Shown: one piece after another, positions 1 to 9,891 of the stretch
Position numbering within the stretch: position 1 is the first letter of the stretch
Layout: each line of letters opens with the position of its first letter
From: an uncultured Pleomorphomonas sp.
Lineage (GTDB): Bacteria > Pseudomonadota > Alphaproteobacteria > Rhizobiales > Pleomorphomonadaceae
Length of the DNA stretch: 64,000 nt
Reading direction: 5' to 3'
Assembly: GCA_937868725.1 (NCBI GenBank)
Contig: CALMMQ010000053.1
Coordinates: 1-64,000, forward strand
Notes under the pieces: generated by a model
Database searches by the model: none
What the model was told of the DNA's origin: nothing
Seen by the model: the letters and a program-made list of their open reading frames with translations, nothing else
Position numbers and translations under genes: made by a program

Positions 1-53
1 TACTGGCCGGGTTTTGCTCCGCCCAATGGCCGGGTTTTACGCCGCCGTTGACA
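1..53. mobile_element. Probable end of an IS21-family insertion sequence (partial)
   Basis: Two direct copies of TGGCCGGGTTTT lie at 4-15 and 27-38, and the segment stops at CCGCCGTTGACA, ending at 53. Tandem sub-repeats near a terminus that reads TGTCAACGGCGG on the other strand are typical of IS21-type elements. The transposase genes would lie to the left, outside the window. No target duplication can be checked here, so the call rests on the end pattern alone. Confidence 0.45.
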
Positions 54-301
54 GAAAACTGGGGCAAGAATCAGGCACGCGTCGATTCCGTACACACGTA
101 AAGGTTGATCAATAGAAAAATCGACTTGGACTCAACTATTTACCTGGGGAATAAAGATCGCCGCCGATCGTCAAGAATGAGCGAACAAAGCGTCGCCGGC
201 CGCCTCGCCGACGGCCGTTGCCACAAAGTCGCCACCTCAATCTCCGGACAATTAACGAGGCAAGGCGCGCCGGACCGGCCGCCGCCCCGGCGCGCGGCAT
301 G
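54..301. other. Non-coding stretch between the IS-like end and the gpt terminator
   Basis: No supported gene is seen. Short open frames here lack a convincing ribosome binding site or recognisable product. Its right side runs into the terminator of the minus-strand gpt gene. Confidence 0.5.
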
Positions 302-332
302 AAAAATCCCGCCGGAGAGGCTCCGGCGGGAT
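302..332 (-). terminator. Rho-independent terminator of gpt
   Basis: A perfect 12-bp stem (306-317 with 321-332, AGG loop) is followed on the minus strand by a run of five T residues. It lies 30 bases past the gpt stop codon. Confidence 0.85.
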
Positions 333-361
333 CGCGTGGCTTGGGGCGTGACAGGCGCGGT

Positions 362-877
362 TCAACCGCCCTTGGCGATCGGCGGCTGGAAAGCGAAGCC
401 GAGATCCCAGGGGAAGTAGATCCAGGTGTCCTGGCTCACTTCGGTGATGAAGGTGTCGACCAGCGGTCGCCCCTTGGGCTTGGCGTAGACGGTGGCGAAA
501 TGCGCCTTCGGCAGCATCTCGCGCACCACGCGCGCCGTCTTGCCGGTGTCGACGAGGTCGTCGATGATCAGCACGCCGGCGCCATCGCCGCCGCCCAGCG
601 CCATGACCTCGGGGCTCACGGCCTTGATGATCTTGGTTTCACCCTGCTCCTGGTACTCGTGATAGGAGGCGATGCCGACCGTCTCGATGACGCGGATGTT
701 GAGCTCGCGCGCCACGATGGCCGCCGGCACCAGACCGCCGCGGGTGATGCAGACAATGGCCTGCCAGTCGCCGTGGCCGGCCAGGCGCCAGACCAGCGCC
801 CGCGCGTCGCGATGGAACTGATCCCAGGAAACCGGAAACGCCTTGGGCGCCAGCGGTTGGGTGTCACCGGTCGTCAT
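362..877 (-). CDS. gpt: Xanthine-guanine phosphoribosyltransferase
   Basis: This 171-residue cytosolic purine-salvage enzyme should transfer phosphoribose from PRPP to xanthine and guanine, giving XMP and GMP. The PRPP-binding loop reads [17 protein letters not shown] in the second half of the protein. An early [16 protein letters not shown] segment matches the N-terminal part of the Gpt fold. The ATG at 877 is preferred over the in-frame ATG at 943 because it has a purine-rich AGAGGTAG upstream and gives the usual family length. The longer form would overlap the end of the cinA-like gene. A terminator follows, so the gene is probably the last of its transcript. Confidence 0.93.
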   Translation of the reverse strand: MTTGDTQPLAPKAFPVSWDQFHRDARALVWRLAGHGDWQAIVCITRGGLVPAAIVARELNIRVIETVGIASYHEYQEQGETKIIKAVSPEVMALGGGDGAGVLIIDDLVDTGKTARVVREMLPKAHFATVYAKPKGRPLVDTFITEVSQDTWIYFPWDLGFAFQPPIAKGG

Positions 878-939
878 GGTGAGTTCTACCTCTTGCAAGA
901 ATGAAGTGGTCTTCGTCAAAGCCAATTTTCCGGCCGATT

Positions 940-1704
940 TCAATAGTCGGTCTGCGTACCATCCCCCGATTTCGCCACAAGATCGGCCAGCATGGCCTCG
1001 ACGGCCACCCGGGCGGCGGCCAGCGCCACCGCATCGCGCGAGCGGATGACCAGCTTGGTCGAAAAGGCGCGGGCGGCCAACACCGGGTAGCTGCCGATCG
1101 ACACGTCGGGATGGGCCTTGGCGATGTCGCCGAGCGCCGCGCCGATCACCCCCTCGCCGAACGGGCAGTCGAGCGTCTCGGAAATCACCTTGACGCCGGT
1201 GTCGAGCAGCGGCTCGATGTTGATCAGCATCGCCTGCATGATCTTCGGCACGCCGGCCATGACGAAGACATTGCCGACGCGGAAGCCCGGTGCCTTGGAC
1301 ACCGGGTTGGCGATCAGCGTGCCGCCCTCGGGAATGCGTGCCATGCGCAGCCGCGCCTCGGTGAGCTCGCCGGGGCTGGCATAGTGTTGGCGCAAGATCG
1401 CCACCGCGTCAGGATGATGGACAACGGCGACGCCGAACGCCGCGCCGATGGCGTCGGCGGTGATGTCGTCATGGGTCGGCCCGATGCCACCGGTGGTGAA
1501 AACGTAGGTATAGCGCTGGCGCAACAGGTTGACCGCCTCGACGATCATGTCCTGATCGTCGGGCACGACGCGCACCTCCCTGAGATCGATGCCGATCTCG
1601 GTCAGGAAAGCGGCGATGTGGCCGGAGTTGGTGTCGCGGGTACGGCCCGACAGGATCTCGTCACCAATGACGAGAACCGCCGCCGTCAGGGAAGCCTTGA
1701 GCAT
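940..1704 (-). CDS. CinA-type competence/damage-inducible protein, molybdopterin-binding (MoCF) domain only
   Basis: The 254-residue product begins [19 protein letters not shown], the start of the MoCF_biosynth fold shared by CinA and molybdenum cofactor enzymes. It also carries [18 protein letters not shown], the core motif of the family. The C-terminal nicotinamide-nucleotide amidase domain of full-length CinA is absent, which is usual for the short alphaproteobacterial form. The ATG at 1704 puts the conserved beta strand at the N-terminus; upstream in-frame codons look non-conserved. Its substrate is uncertain, with ADP-ribose pyrophosphatase-like activity proposed for relatives. It lies just upstream of gpt on the same strand. 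Confidence 0.88.
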   Translation of the reverse strand: MLKASLTAAVLVIGDEILSGRTRDTNSGHIAAFLTEIGIDLREVRVVPDDQDMIVEAVNLLRQRYTYVFTTGGIGPTHDDITADAIGAAFGVAVVHHPDAVAILRQHYASPGELTEARLRMARIPEGGTLIANPVSKAPGFRVGNVFVMAGVPKIMQAMLINIEPLLDTGVKVISETLDCPFGEGVIGAALGDIAKAHPDVSIGSYPVLAARAFSTKLVIRSRDAVALAAARVAVEAMLADLVAKSGDGTQTDY

Positions 1705-1895
1705 GATGTTGTGAGTCCTGGATTGATACGGCTGCGATATGCGAGACGATTCTGGCAATTTGTCGGAAATTCCGATGGAAAACACAATGGGCAGCCATTA
1801 TCCGTGGCGCCCCTGACTGGCTTGCCGTGGGATTGACGCAATCTCCGACGATACAGTCGCGAAATCAGGCTAGCTGGGGCTGACCGCCGTTTCTC

Positions 1896-4484
1896 ATGAC
1901 CATTGATTCCGATTATAAAGACACACCTGTCTCCGAACGCCTGGGATTCGTGCGACGCTATCGCTCGGCCATCGTCGCCGTCGTGGCACTGGCCATCGTC
2001 ACGCTGGCCATTCTGGCGCTGAGCCGCATCCTGGCCGAGGTCTCCTACGACGATCTCGTCGCGGCCATCGAGGATACCAGCTGGAAGCAGATCGGCCTCG
2101 CCCTGCTGTTCACGGCCGGCAGTTTTCTCGCGCTGTCGATCTACGACGTCGAGGCGTTGCGCTTTGCCGGTACCAAGCTGCCCTACCCGCTGGTGGCACT
2201 GGCCAGCTTCTGCGCCTACTCGGTCGGCAACATCGCCGGTTTCGGACCCTTGACCGGCGGCGCCATCCGCTTCCGCTTCTACGCCCCGCTCGGCCTGTCC
2301 ATGGAAGCCATCGCCAAGGTGGTCGCCTACGTGGCGGCGGCCTTCGGCATCGGCCTTGCCTGCATCACCGGCATCGGCCTGATCATCGCCGATTACGAAC
2401 TGTCCAAGATGGTCGGCCTGCCGCCGCTGGTGGTGAAAGCCGTCGCCGTTGCCATCCTCGGTTCCATCGCCGCCCTGCTCGCCGTGTCGGCGCTGGTGCA
2501 GAAGCCGCTCAGCGTCTTCGGCCATGACATCACGCTGCCGCGGCCACGCGAGATCATCGTCCAGCTGTTCGCCACCGGCGTCGACGTCGTCTGCGCCGCC
2601 GGCGTGCTCTGGGTGCTGCTGCCCCCCGGCATCGATTTCCCGGCCCTGCTCGCCATCTATGCCGTCGCCATCGGCATCGGCGTGCTCAGCCACGTACCCG
2701 GCGGCGTAGGCGTCTTCGAAACGCTGATCCTTGGCGGCCTCGGCAGCCAGCTGCCACTCGATGGCGTCATCTCGGCGCTGGTGCTCTATCGCGTCATCTA
2801 TTTCGTCGTGCCGCTGATCGTCTCGGCGCTGGTGCTGCTGGTCGGCGAGACGCGCCGCGTCACCTCGGCCAATCCGGCGCTGGCCCGCGCCGTTGGCGGC
2901 GTCGTGCCGACGACGCTCGGCACGCTGACCATCGTGCTCGGCGCCATGCTGGTCTTCTCCGGCGTGACGCCAGCCCCCGACGACAGCCTCGACGTCCTCG
3001 ACCAGTTGCTGCCGCTGCCGCTCGTCGAGAGTGCCCACTTCGTCGGTTCGGTCATCGGTCTGTTCCTGATGGTCATCGGCCGCGGCCTCGTCCACCGCCT
3101 CGACGGTGCCCGCCTGATGGCCATGGTGCTGGCCGCCCTGTCGATCCCGTTGGCTCTCATCAAGTCGGCCGCCATCGGCGAAGCCATCCTGCTGGCCATC
3201 CTGCTCGTCGGTCTCGGCTTCAGCCGCCGGCTGTTCACCCGCCGCGCCTCGCTCTTGGCCGACCGGCTGTCGCCCAACTGGTGGCTCTCCATCGCCATCA
3301 TCCTGGCGCTCGCCCTCGGCATCCTGTTCTTCGTCTACAAGGAAGTGCCCTACAGCCATGACCTGTGGTGGCAGTTCGAGATTTCCGCCACGGCACCGCG
3401 CTCGCTGCGCGCCGCCCTCGGCATCGGTCTCGGTGCCGCGGCCATTGCCACCTGGCTGCTGATGCGGCCGCCCACCGGCCGCATCGAACAGCCGGGCCCC
3501 GAGGACCTTTCCCGCGCCATTGCCATCGTCGACCGCCAGGCGACCAGCGAGGGCAACCTCGTCCGCATGGGCGACAAGACGCTGATGTTCTCCGACAACG
3601 GCGACGCCTTCCTGATGTACGCCAAGCAGGGCCGCTCGTGGATCGCCCTGTTCGACCCCATCGGCGAGCCGGAGGCGTGCGTGGAACTGGTCTGGCGCTT
3701 CGTCGAGCTGTCGCGCCAGCACGGCGGCCGGGCGGTGTTCTATCAGGTGGCCGCCGACAACCTGTCGACCTACATCGACGTCGGCCTGTCGGCCTTCAAG
3801 CTCGGCGAGGAAGCGGTCGTCGACCTCGCGGTGTTCGACCTCAAGGGCACCAAGAAGGGCAACCTGCGCAACGCCATGAACAAGGCCGAGCGCGAGGGCA
3901 TCGTCTTCGAGATCATTCCGGTCGAGGGTGTGCCGGCGGTCTACGACGAGCTCGAAGCCGTCTCGCGCGCCTGGCTCGGCGAGCGCAACGCCCGTGAAAA
4001 GACCTTTTCGCTCGGCGCCTTCGAACGCGACTATGTGCTGCAGCAGCCAGTGGCGGTGCTGAAGAAGGAAGGCCGGATCTACGCCTTTGCCAACCTGCTC
4101 GAAACAGCCAGCAAGTCGCAGGTGGCCATCGATCTGATGCGCTTCCTGCCGACCGCCCCCAACGGCACGATGGAGCTGCTGTTCACCCGCATGCTGCTGC
4201 ACTTCAAGGCAGCCGGTTACAAGTCGTTCTCGCTCGGCATGGCGCCGCTCTCCGGCCTCTCCGATAATCCGGTGGCGCCGCTCTGGCACATGCTCGGCCG
4301 CGCCGCCTACGATCACGGCGAAAAATTCTACAATTTCCATGGCCTGCGGGCCTTCAAAGCCAAATTCGATCCAGACTGGCGTCCGCGCTACATGGTGGTC
4401 GCCGGTGGTCTCAACCCCCTGCTGGCGCTGGCCGACGTAACGTTTGTCATCGGCGGTGGTCTCAAGGGAGTCGTCTCCAAATGA
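1896..4484 (+). CDS. mprF: Bifunctional lysylphosphatidylglycerol flippase/synthetase MprF (LpiA)
   Basis: The 862-residue inner-membrane protein has an N-terminal region of many hydrophobic segments (roughly residues 25-530), the flippase domain. A soluble C-terminal DUF2156-type GNAT-fold domain (about 540-850) transfers lysine from Lys-tRNA to phosphatidylglycerol. In rhizobia and Agrobacterium this protein is called LpiA, and it adds positive charge to the membrane under acid or cationic-peptide stress. The stop codon overlaps the start of acvB by four bases (ATGA), so the two are translationally coupled. The ATG at 1896 has only a weak ribosome binding site. Confidence 0.95.
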   Translation: MTIDSDYKDTPVSERLGFVRRYRSAIVAVVALAIVTLAILALSRILAEVSYDDLVAAIEDTSWKQIGLALLFTAGSFLALSIYDVEALRFAGTKLPYPLVALASFCAYSVGNIAGFGPLTGGAIRFRFYAPLGLSMEAIAKVVAYVAAAFGIGLACITGIGLIIADYELSKMVGLPPLVVKAVAVAILGSIAALLAVSALVQKPLSVFGHDITLPRPREIIVQLFATGVDVVCAAGVLWVLLPPGIDFPALLAIYAVAIGIGVLSHVPGGVGVFETLILGGLGSQLPLDGVISALVLYRVIYFVVPLIVSALVLLVGETRRVTSANPALARAVGGVVPTTLGTLTIVLGAMLVFSGVTPAPDDSLDVLDQLLPLPLVESAHFVGSVIGLFLMVIGRGLVHRLDGARLMAMVLAALSIPLALIKSAAIGEAILLAILLVGLGFSRRLFTRRASLLADRLSPNWWLSIAIILALALGILFFVYKEVPYSHDLWWQFEISATAPRSLRAALGIGLGAAAIATWLLMRPPTGRIEQPGPEDLSRAIAIVDRQATSEGNLVRMGDKTLMFSDNGDAFLMYAKQGRSWIALFDPIGEPEACVELVWRFVELSRQHGGRAVFYQVAADNLSTYIDVGLSAFKLGEEAVVDLAVFDLKGTKKGNLRNAMNKAEREGIVFEIIPVEGVPAVYDELEAVSRAWLGERNAREKTFSLGAFERDYVLQQPVAVLKKEGRIYAFANLLETASKSQVAIDLMRFLPTAPNGTMELLFTRMLLHFKAAGYKSFSLGMAPLSGLSDNPVAPLWHMLGRAAYDHGEKFYNFHGLRAFKAKFDPDWRPRYMVVAGGLNPLLALADVTFVIGGGLKGVVSK

Positions 4485-5854
4485 AGTTGAAAATCGTTGC
4501 GGCGGCCGCGGTTGCTGTCGTCGGCGCCGGGCTCGCCTATGCCGTGACCGTGCTGCCGCGCCTGCCGCTGCCCACCTCCGACACGCTGGTGGTCGCGGAA
4601 ATGCTGAAGCCCTGGGGCCAGCCCAAGGGGGCGGTGTTCCTGATGTCCGGCCCCGACGGTTACACCTTCTCCGACATGATCGCCGCCCGCCGCCTGGTGC
4701 TGGCCGGCAGCCTCGTCGTCGCCATCGATACGCCGGCGACGCTGGCCAAGGGGTCGGCCGCCTCCTCTGACTGCACCTATTTCACCTCCGACGTCGAGCA
4801 GGTGAACCAGGACCTGCAGCGTCTGCTCGATCTGCCGCGCTACTACTCGCCGGTCATCGCCGGCTCCGGCCTCGGCGGTACCTTCGCCATGGCCATCGCG
4901 GCCCAGACGCCAGACGCCACCATCGAGCGGACCATTGCCGTCGATCCCGGCGCCGTGCTGCCCATGGAACGCGAAATGTGTTCGTCGGCCGACCACCAGA
5001 AGTCGCCGGACGGCAAGGGCTGGATCTATGGCCTGCAGCCCGGTTCGCTGCCCGATCCCATCGACATCTACGAGACGGCCAAGGCCGATCCGGCCGGCGT
5101 CGGCCACATCAAGGATCTGATCGGTCAGGGTTTCGCGGTCAACGTCGTCAAATCCGACGCCTCGGCCGCATCCGTGCTCAACGACGCCGTCCGCGCCACG
5201 CTGAAGCCGATCAACGACGCCGACAACCCGCTGGCCGATCTGCCGATCACTCCGGTGCCGGCGGTCGCGACCCACGATACCATGGCGATCATCATCTCCG
5301 GTGACGGCGGCTGGCGCGACATCGACGCCGAGATCGGTGCCTATCTCGCCAAGGATGGCGTGCCGACGGTCGGCATCGATTCCCTGCGCTACTTCTGGCA
5401 CGAACTGACGCCGGAAAAATCAGCCGCCGACGTCGCCCGCATCATCGACGTCTACACCAAGAAGTGGAAGGTGCATAAGGTGGCGCTGGTTGGATATTCG
5501 TTCGGCGCCGACGTGCTGCCGGCCATCTATGCGGCCATGACGCCGGAGCAGCGGGCGCCGGTGTCGCTGATGTCGCTGCTGGCCTATTCGGGCGAACGCC
5601 AGTTCGAGATCCAGGTCAGCGGCATCCTCGGCGGCGGCCCCAACTTCGACGGCCCGTCGACCATCCCCGACCTCGAGAAGACGGCGCCGCCGGCCATCGT
5701 CCAGTGCGTCTACGGCACCGAGGACACCGAGTCGGCTTGCCTGCGCGTTCACCTGCCCGGCGCCCAGTTCGTGGCGCGTCCCGGCGGTCACCACTTCGAC
5801 GACGTCTACGAGCCGGTGGCCCAGGCCATTCTCGACCGCATCAAGCAGCCGTAG
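4481..5854 (+). CDS. acvB: AcvB/VirJ-family periplasmic protein, predicted lysyl-phosphatidylglycerol hydrolase
   Basis: The 457-residue protein starts with a secretion signal (KLKIVAAAAVAVVGAGLAYA) and so acts in the periplasm. It has the two-part architecture of AcvB. The C-terminal VirJ-like alpha/beta-hydrolase domain (about 255-457) carries the nucleophile motif GYSFG and a late GGHHFDD that can supply the histidine. The N-terminal half holds a related GSGLGG turn. In Agrobacterium AcvB removes lysyl-phosphatidylglycerol made by LpiA, so the pair probably sets the level of this lipid. The start overlaps the mprF stop by four bases. Confidence 0.93.
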   Translation: MKLKIVAAAAVAVVGAGLAYAVTVLPRLPLPTSDTLVVAEMLKPWGQPKGAVFLMSGPDGYTFSDMIAARRLVLAGSLVVAIDTPATLAKGSAASSDCTYFTSDVEQVNQDLQRLLDLPRYYSPVIAGSGLGGTFAMAIAAQTPDATIERTIAVDPGAVLPMEREMCSSADHQKSPDGKGWIYGLQPGSLPDPIDIYETAKADPAGVGHIKDLIGQGFAVNVVKSDASAASVLNDAVRATLKPINDADNPLADLPITPVPAVATHDTMAIIISGDGGWRDIDAEIGAYLAKDGVPTVGIDSLRYFWHELTPEKSAADVARIIDVYTKKWKVHKVALVGYSFGADVLPAIYAAMTPEQRAPVSLMSLLAYSGERQFEIQVSGILGGGPNFDGPSTIPDLEKTAPPAIVQCVYGTEDTESACLRVHLPGAQFVARPGGHHFDDVYEPVAQAILDRIKQP

Positions 5855-5884
5855 GCCGCTGCCCCGCCGATCGGAGACAGTCCC

Positions 5885-6574
5885 GTGAGATTTGCCACGC
5901 CACTTGTCGCCGGTCGGCTCGAACGCCGCTACAAGCGCTTTCTCGCCGACGTGATGCTCGACGACGGCCGGACGGTGACGGCCCACGTCGCCAATTCCGG
6001 TTCCATGCTCGGCCTCGCCCGCCCCGGCGCCCGCGTGCTGCTGCGGCCGGCCGGCGGACCGGGACGCAAGCTCGACTGGAGCTGGGAGCTCGTCGAGCAC
6101 CAGGGTGCCCTCGTTGCCGTCAACACCGGCCTTGCCAACGCCATCGTCGCCGACGCCATCGCCGCCGGTGGCGTGCCGGAGCTGGCCGGGTACCCGACAC
6201 TGCGCCGCGAGGTGAAATACGGCGAGAAGAGCCGCGTCGACATCCTGCTCGAAGCGCCCGATCGGCCAGCCTGCTACGTCGAGGTCAAGTCGGTGACACT
6301 GTGCCGCCAACTGGGCCTGGCCGAATTCCCCGACGCGGTGACGGCGCGCGGCGCCCGCCACCTCGCCGAGCTCGCCGCCATGATCGCCGCCGGCCGGCGT
6401 TCCGTGCTGGTCTACCTGGTGATGCGCGGCGACTGCCAGCGCTTTTCGGTGGCCGCCGGCATCGATCCAGCCTATGCCCAAGCCATGGCACAGGCAACGG
6501 CCGCCGGGCTCGAAGTACTGGTGCTGGCCTGCCGTGTCGACGCCGGCGCCATCGAGGTCGATCATCGTTTCTGA
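5885..6574 (+). CDS. sfsA: SfsA family DNA/RNA nuclease
   Basis: The 229-residue product matches SfsA over its whole length. Visible motifs are VANSGSMLGLARPG near the N-terminus, EVKYGEKSRVDILL in the middle and CYVEVKSVTLC with the nuclease-like acidic and lysine residues. The gene starts with GTG at 5885. SfsA was first linked to sugar-fermentation regulation in Escherichia coli, and the fold is that of a metal-dependent nuclease. It lies 30 bases after acvB and 99 bases before map on the same strand, so co-transcription is possible. Confidence 0.94.
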   Translation: MRFATPLVAGRLERRYKRFLADVMLDDGRTVTAHVANSGSMLGLARPGARVLLRPAGGPGRKLDWSWELVEHQGALVAVNTGLANAIVADAIAAGGVPELAGYPTLRREVKYGEKSRVDILLEAPDRPACYVEVKSVTLCRQLGLAEFPDAVTARGARHLAELAAMIAAGRRSVLVYLVMRGDCQRFSVAAGIDPAYAQAMAQATAAGLEVLVLACRVDAGAIEVDHRF

Positions 6575-6673
6575 AGGAAACCTGCCTTGAACGATGTACT
6601 TCAAATGGCAGTTAGGTATATGAGGGAACGACGAGCGCGCCCCTCCCGACGCGCAACCAGGATCCGGGAACCT

Positions 6674-7504
6674 ATGACCAACTACGTCGAAGCCGCCGTC
6701 GCGCCCTTGCGCAACACCGGAGACATCCGCCTCTACACCAAGGATGACTTTGCCGGCATGCGGCGTGCCTGCCAGGTCACGGCCGGTTGCCTCGACGAAC
6801 TGGTGGACATCGTCAAGCCCGGCGTCACCACCCAGGCCATCGACGATTTCGTCTACGCCTATGGCATCGACCACGGCGCCCTGCCGGCCACCGTCTACTA
6901 TCGCGGCTACACCAAATCGGTGTGCACCTCGATCAACCACGTCGTCTGCCACGGCATTCCCGACGACAAGCCGCTGCGCGAAGGCGACATCGTCAACATC
7001 GACGTCACCTACATCCTCGACGGCTGGCACGGCGATTCCAGCCGCATGTACGGTGTCGGTGCCATCAAGCGGGCGGCCGAACGGCTGATCGACGTCACCC
7101 ATGAATCGCTGATGCGCGGCATCGCCGCCATCCGCCCAGGCGCCACCACCGGCGACATCGGCGAGGCCATCCAGGCCTACGTCGAGCGCGAGCGCTGCTC
7201 GGTGGTGCGTGATTTCTGCGGTCACGGCGTCGGCAAGCTGTTCCACGACACGCCGAACATCCTGCACTACGGCCGCCGTGGCGAGGGCCCGCAGCTGCGA
7301 CCCGGCATGATCTTCACCATCGAACCGATGGTCAATCTCGGCCGGCCGCACGTCAAGGTCCTGTCGGACGGCTGGACCGCCGTCACGCGCGACCGTTCGC
7401 TGTCGGCCCAGTTCGAACATGCCGTCGGCATCACCGACACCGGCTGCGAGATTTTCACCACCAGCCCCAAGGGCCTGTTCAAGCCGCCGCTCAAGGTGGC
7501 CTGA
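6674..7504 (+). CDS. map: Type I methionine aminopeptidase
   Basis: This cytosolic metalloprotease removes the initiator methionine from new proteins. The metal ligands are all visible: the two aspartates in NIDVTYILDGWHGDSS, the histidine in FCGHGVGKLFHD, and the glutamates in TIEPMVN and FEHAVGITD. The ATG at 6674 gives a normal 276-residue enzyme. An in-frame TTG at 6587 would add 29 basic residues and is considered less likely. The gene follows sfsA. Confidence 0.95.
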   Translation: MTNYVEAAVAPLRNTGDIRLYTKDDFAGMRRACQVTAGCLDELVDIVKPGVTTQAIDDFVYAYGIDHGALPATVYYRGYTKSVCTSINHVVCHGIPDDKPLREGDIVNIDVTYILDGWHGDSSRMYGVGAIKRAAERLIDVTHESLMRGIAAIRPGATTGDIGEAIQAYVERERCSVVRDFCGHGVGKLFHDTPNILHYGRRGEGPQLRPGMIFTIEPMVNLGRPHVKVLSDGWTAVTRDRSLSAQFEHAVGITDTGCEIFTTSPKGLFKPPLKVA

Positions 7505-7660
7505 CCGGCGGTCGCGTTTCGACACCGCCCGGACGCCAATCCGCCACAGGTCGGCCTTCGCGAACTCGCATTTCGGCTTCATCATCCGACCCGAACAATC
7601 CACGGGTGTCGGCCACCGTCGCGGTGCGCCGACCGCCCTGTTATCCCTGGGGGGACTACC

Positions 7661-9667
7661 TTGAAGCATCTGCCGCTCGTCGCCACCCTGTGTCTCGCCG
7701 CCTCGCCGCTCGCCTACGTCGCCACCGCCCAGGCGGGCGACGACATCGGCGACGTGCTGCTGTCGTCGGGCGGTCTCGCCCAGATCGTCAAGCACGTCGA
7801 GGTGGCCAGCGGCCAGACCGAGATCAGCCTCGACATTCCCCTCGACCAGGCCGACGACATTCTGAAGAGCCTCGTCGTCAGCGATCCGGCCGGCGCCGTC
7901 GCCTCCGTCACCATCGCCGGCACCAATGCCGTCGCCGAAGCCTTCCGCCACATGCCGTTCACGCGTGCCGACCTTGCCTCGACGGCCGCCATCGCCGCTG
8001 CCATGACCGGCCACCGCGCCACCGTCGACGACGGCGCCGGCCACATCGAAAGCGGCGCCATCCTCGGCGTCGCCACCGTCCAGCACGCCACCGCCGGCCA
8101 GCCGATCAATCTGCCCGCCGTGACGCTGCAGCGCGCCGACGGCTCGTTTGCCGAGGTGCTGTTGCCGCCCGGCGCCTCCATTCTGTTCTCCGACCCCGAC
8201 ATCCAGGCGCGCATCGAGACGGCGATCGCCGCCATCCGCACCGCCGCCAACCAGAACTTCCGCACCATCCGCATTGCCACGACGGCCGGCGACCAGCGCA
8301 CGGTCGACCTCTCCTACGTCGTGGCGGCGCCGGTCTGGAAGGCCACCTATCGCGTCGTGCCCGGCGACGCGGGCAAGTACCGTGTCCAGGGCTGGGCGGT
8401 GCTGGAGAACGGTACCGGCGACGACTGGACCAACGTCCGCCTGACGCTGTCGTCCTCCAACCCGGTGGCACTCAAGCAGCGTCTCTCCGACATGTACTGG
8501 CGCGATCGTCGCGAAGTGCCGATCATGCTGCCCGGCGGCGCCGTCCAGCCGTTGCTCGACCACCCCGGCGATGCCGAGCCGGAGATGCTGGGCATGGCGG
8601 CTCCGGCGGCGCCGATGATGGCCATGGCCGATACCGCCGCGCCGGGGGGACGGATGATGAAGGCCGGCGCGCCGGCACTGATGCCGGCCCCGGCCCGCGG
8701 CCCGGCGGCGGTGGCCAGCGAGGGCGACGTCGGCATCACCTTCACCCTGCCGCAACCGGTGACGCTGACCGCCGGCGCCACCCTGACCGTACCGATCATC
8801 GACGCCGACTTCGATGCCGACCTCGTCTCCATGTGGCGGGCCGACGCCGGCAGCGACCATCCGCAGGCTGCCATCTTCCTGGCCAACGGATCGGGCCAGT
8901 CGGTGCCGCCGGGCATCTTCACCATCTTCGGCCGCGACGGCTACGTCGGCGACGCTCAGGTGGCCGGCATTCCGCCCGGCGAGAAGCGCTTTGCCGCCTT
9001 TGCCGCCGATGCCAAGACGCGGATCGCCAGCGAACGTTCGGATGCCGCCACGCTCACCGGCCTCAAGGCCCGCGACGGCGTGCTGACCCTGACGCGCGCT
9101 CTCTCCTGGACCACCGTCTACCACCTGACCGCGCCGAGCGATGCCGACCGGACGATCATGATCGACCATGACCGCGTCGATGGCGCCAGCGTCAGCAGCA
9201 ATGGCGAGGTCGTCTCGACCGATCCGGCAACGCTGCGCCTGCGCCTGCCGGTGGCCGCCGGCCAGTCCGCCGATCTCACGGTCACCGAGAAGAAAACCGA
9301 GGCCGAGACGGTGGCCATCGGCGACAGCGAGCCCGATCAGCTGCTCGTCTACGCCTCGACGGCCGGCATCGAGCCGGCCATGGCCGACAAGCTCAAGCTC
9401 GTCGCCGCTCTCAAGGGCAAGGTTGCCGGCCTCGCGCGGGCTGTCGACAAGGCCGAGCAGTCGCTGGCGCGCTTCAACGACGAGCAGGAGCGCCTGCGGG
9501 CCAACCTCAAAGCCGTGCCGGAAACCAGCGATCTCGCCAAGACCTACATGAGCAAGCTCGACCGCAGCGAGAAGGCCATCGACAAGACCGAGGCCGAGCG
9601 CGCCGCCGCCCAGGGCGATCTCGAGAAGGCGCAGGCCGACCTCGGCACCGCCATCACCCGGCTCTGA
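7661..9667 (+). CDS. Exported DUF4139 domain protein of unknown function
   Basis: The 668-residue product has a Sec-type signal (KHLPLVATLCLAASPLAYVATAQA) and should be periplasmic. The central region (about 215-520) fits DUF4139, with WKATYRVVPGD followed by WAVLENGTGDDWTNVRLTLS. An Ala/Pro/Met-rich linker lies near 308-350. The last 100 residues (about 565-665) are charged and probably form a coiled coil. Translation begins at TTG 7661 behind a GGGGGA ribosome binding site. Some relatives are annotated as mucoidy inhibitor MuiA-like, but no biochemical role is established. It stands alone between map and radC. Confidence 0.85.
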   Translation: MKHLPLVATLCLAASPLAYVATAQAGDDIGDVLLSSGGLAQIVKHVEVASGQTEISLDIPLDQADDILKSLVVSDPAGAVASVTIAGTNAVAEAFRHMPFTRADLASTAAIAAAMTGHRATVDDGAGHIESGAILGVATVQHATAGQPINLPAVTLQRADGSFAEVLLPPGASILFSDPDIQARIETAIAAIRTAANQNFRTIRIATTAGDQRTVDLSYVVAAPVWKATYRVVPGDAGKYRVQGWAVLENGTGDDWTNVRLTLSSSNPVALKQRLSDMYWRDRREVPIMLPGGAVQPLLDHPGDAEPEMLGMAAPAAPMMAMADTAAPGGRMMKAGAPALMPAPARGPAAVASEGDVGITFTLPQPVTLTAGATLTVPIIDADFDADLVSMWRADAGSDHPQAAIFLANGSGQSVPPGIFTIFGRDGYVGDAQVAGIPPGEKRFAAFAADAKTRIASERSDAATLTGLKARDGVLTLTRALSWTTVYHLTAPSDADRTIMIDHDRVDGASVSSNGEVVSTDPATLRLRLPVAAGQSADLTVTEKKTEAETVAIGDSEPDQLLVYASTAGIEPAMADKLKLVAALKGKVAGLARAVDKAEQSLARFNDEQERLRANLKAVPETSDLAKTYMSKLDRSEKAIDKTEAERAAAQGDLEKAQADLGTAITRL

Positions 9668-9688
9668 GCGAAAGCCCGCCGTTGCGGC

Positions 9689-9750
9689 AGAGTGCTTTCC
9701 GACCTGACTGATTCGTCGGGTCGATGAGAAATCGCTCCAGAGTCAAAGGC
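9689..9750 (+). repeat. Palindromic dispersed repeat, copy 1
   Basis: This is one of three near-identical 60-bp copies in the window (others at 10601 and 39138). The core arms CGACCTGAC and GTCGGGTCG pair with one G-T wobble. The outer flanks (GTGCTTT and AAATCGCTC) are also roughly inverted. It lies between the DUF4139 gene and radC. Confidence 0.85.
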
Positions 9751-9891
9751 TGCTCTCGGACGGCGGGCCACGCAACCACTGGAGGTCGGCCGGACGATTC
9801 GATACGCTGGCAGCCAATCGGAATCGCCGGCCCTGCCGGGCGGCGCCGATCAGGCGCGGGCCGCGCCCATCATGACGACGGCGGAACCGAC

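Noticed and set aside
1686-4340. An 884-codon minus-strand open frame opposite mprF
   Set aside because: It is the antisense shadow of a GC-rich gene: low complexity, rich in Asp, Gly, His and Gln, with no domain, and mprF on the plus strand is a clear family match.
5420-9169. A 1249-codon minus-strand open frame
   Set aside because: It runs opposite acvB, sfsA, map and the DUF4139 gene and has shadow composition with no recognisable domain.
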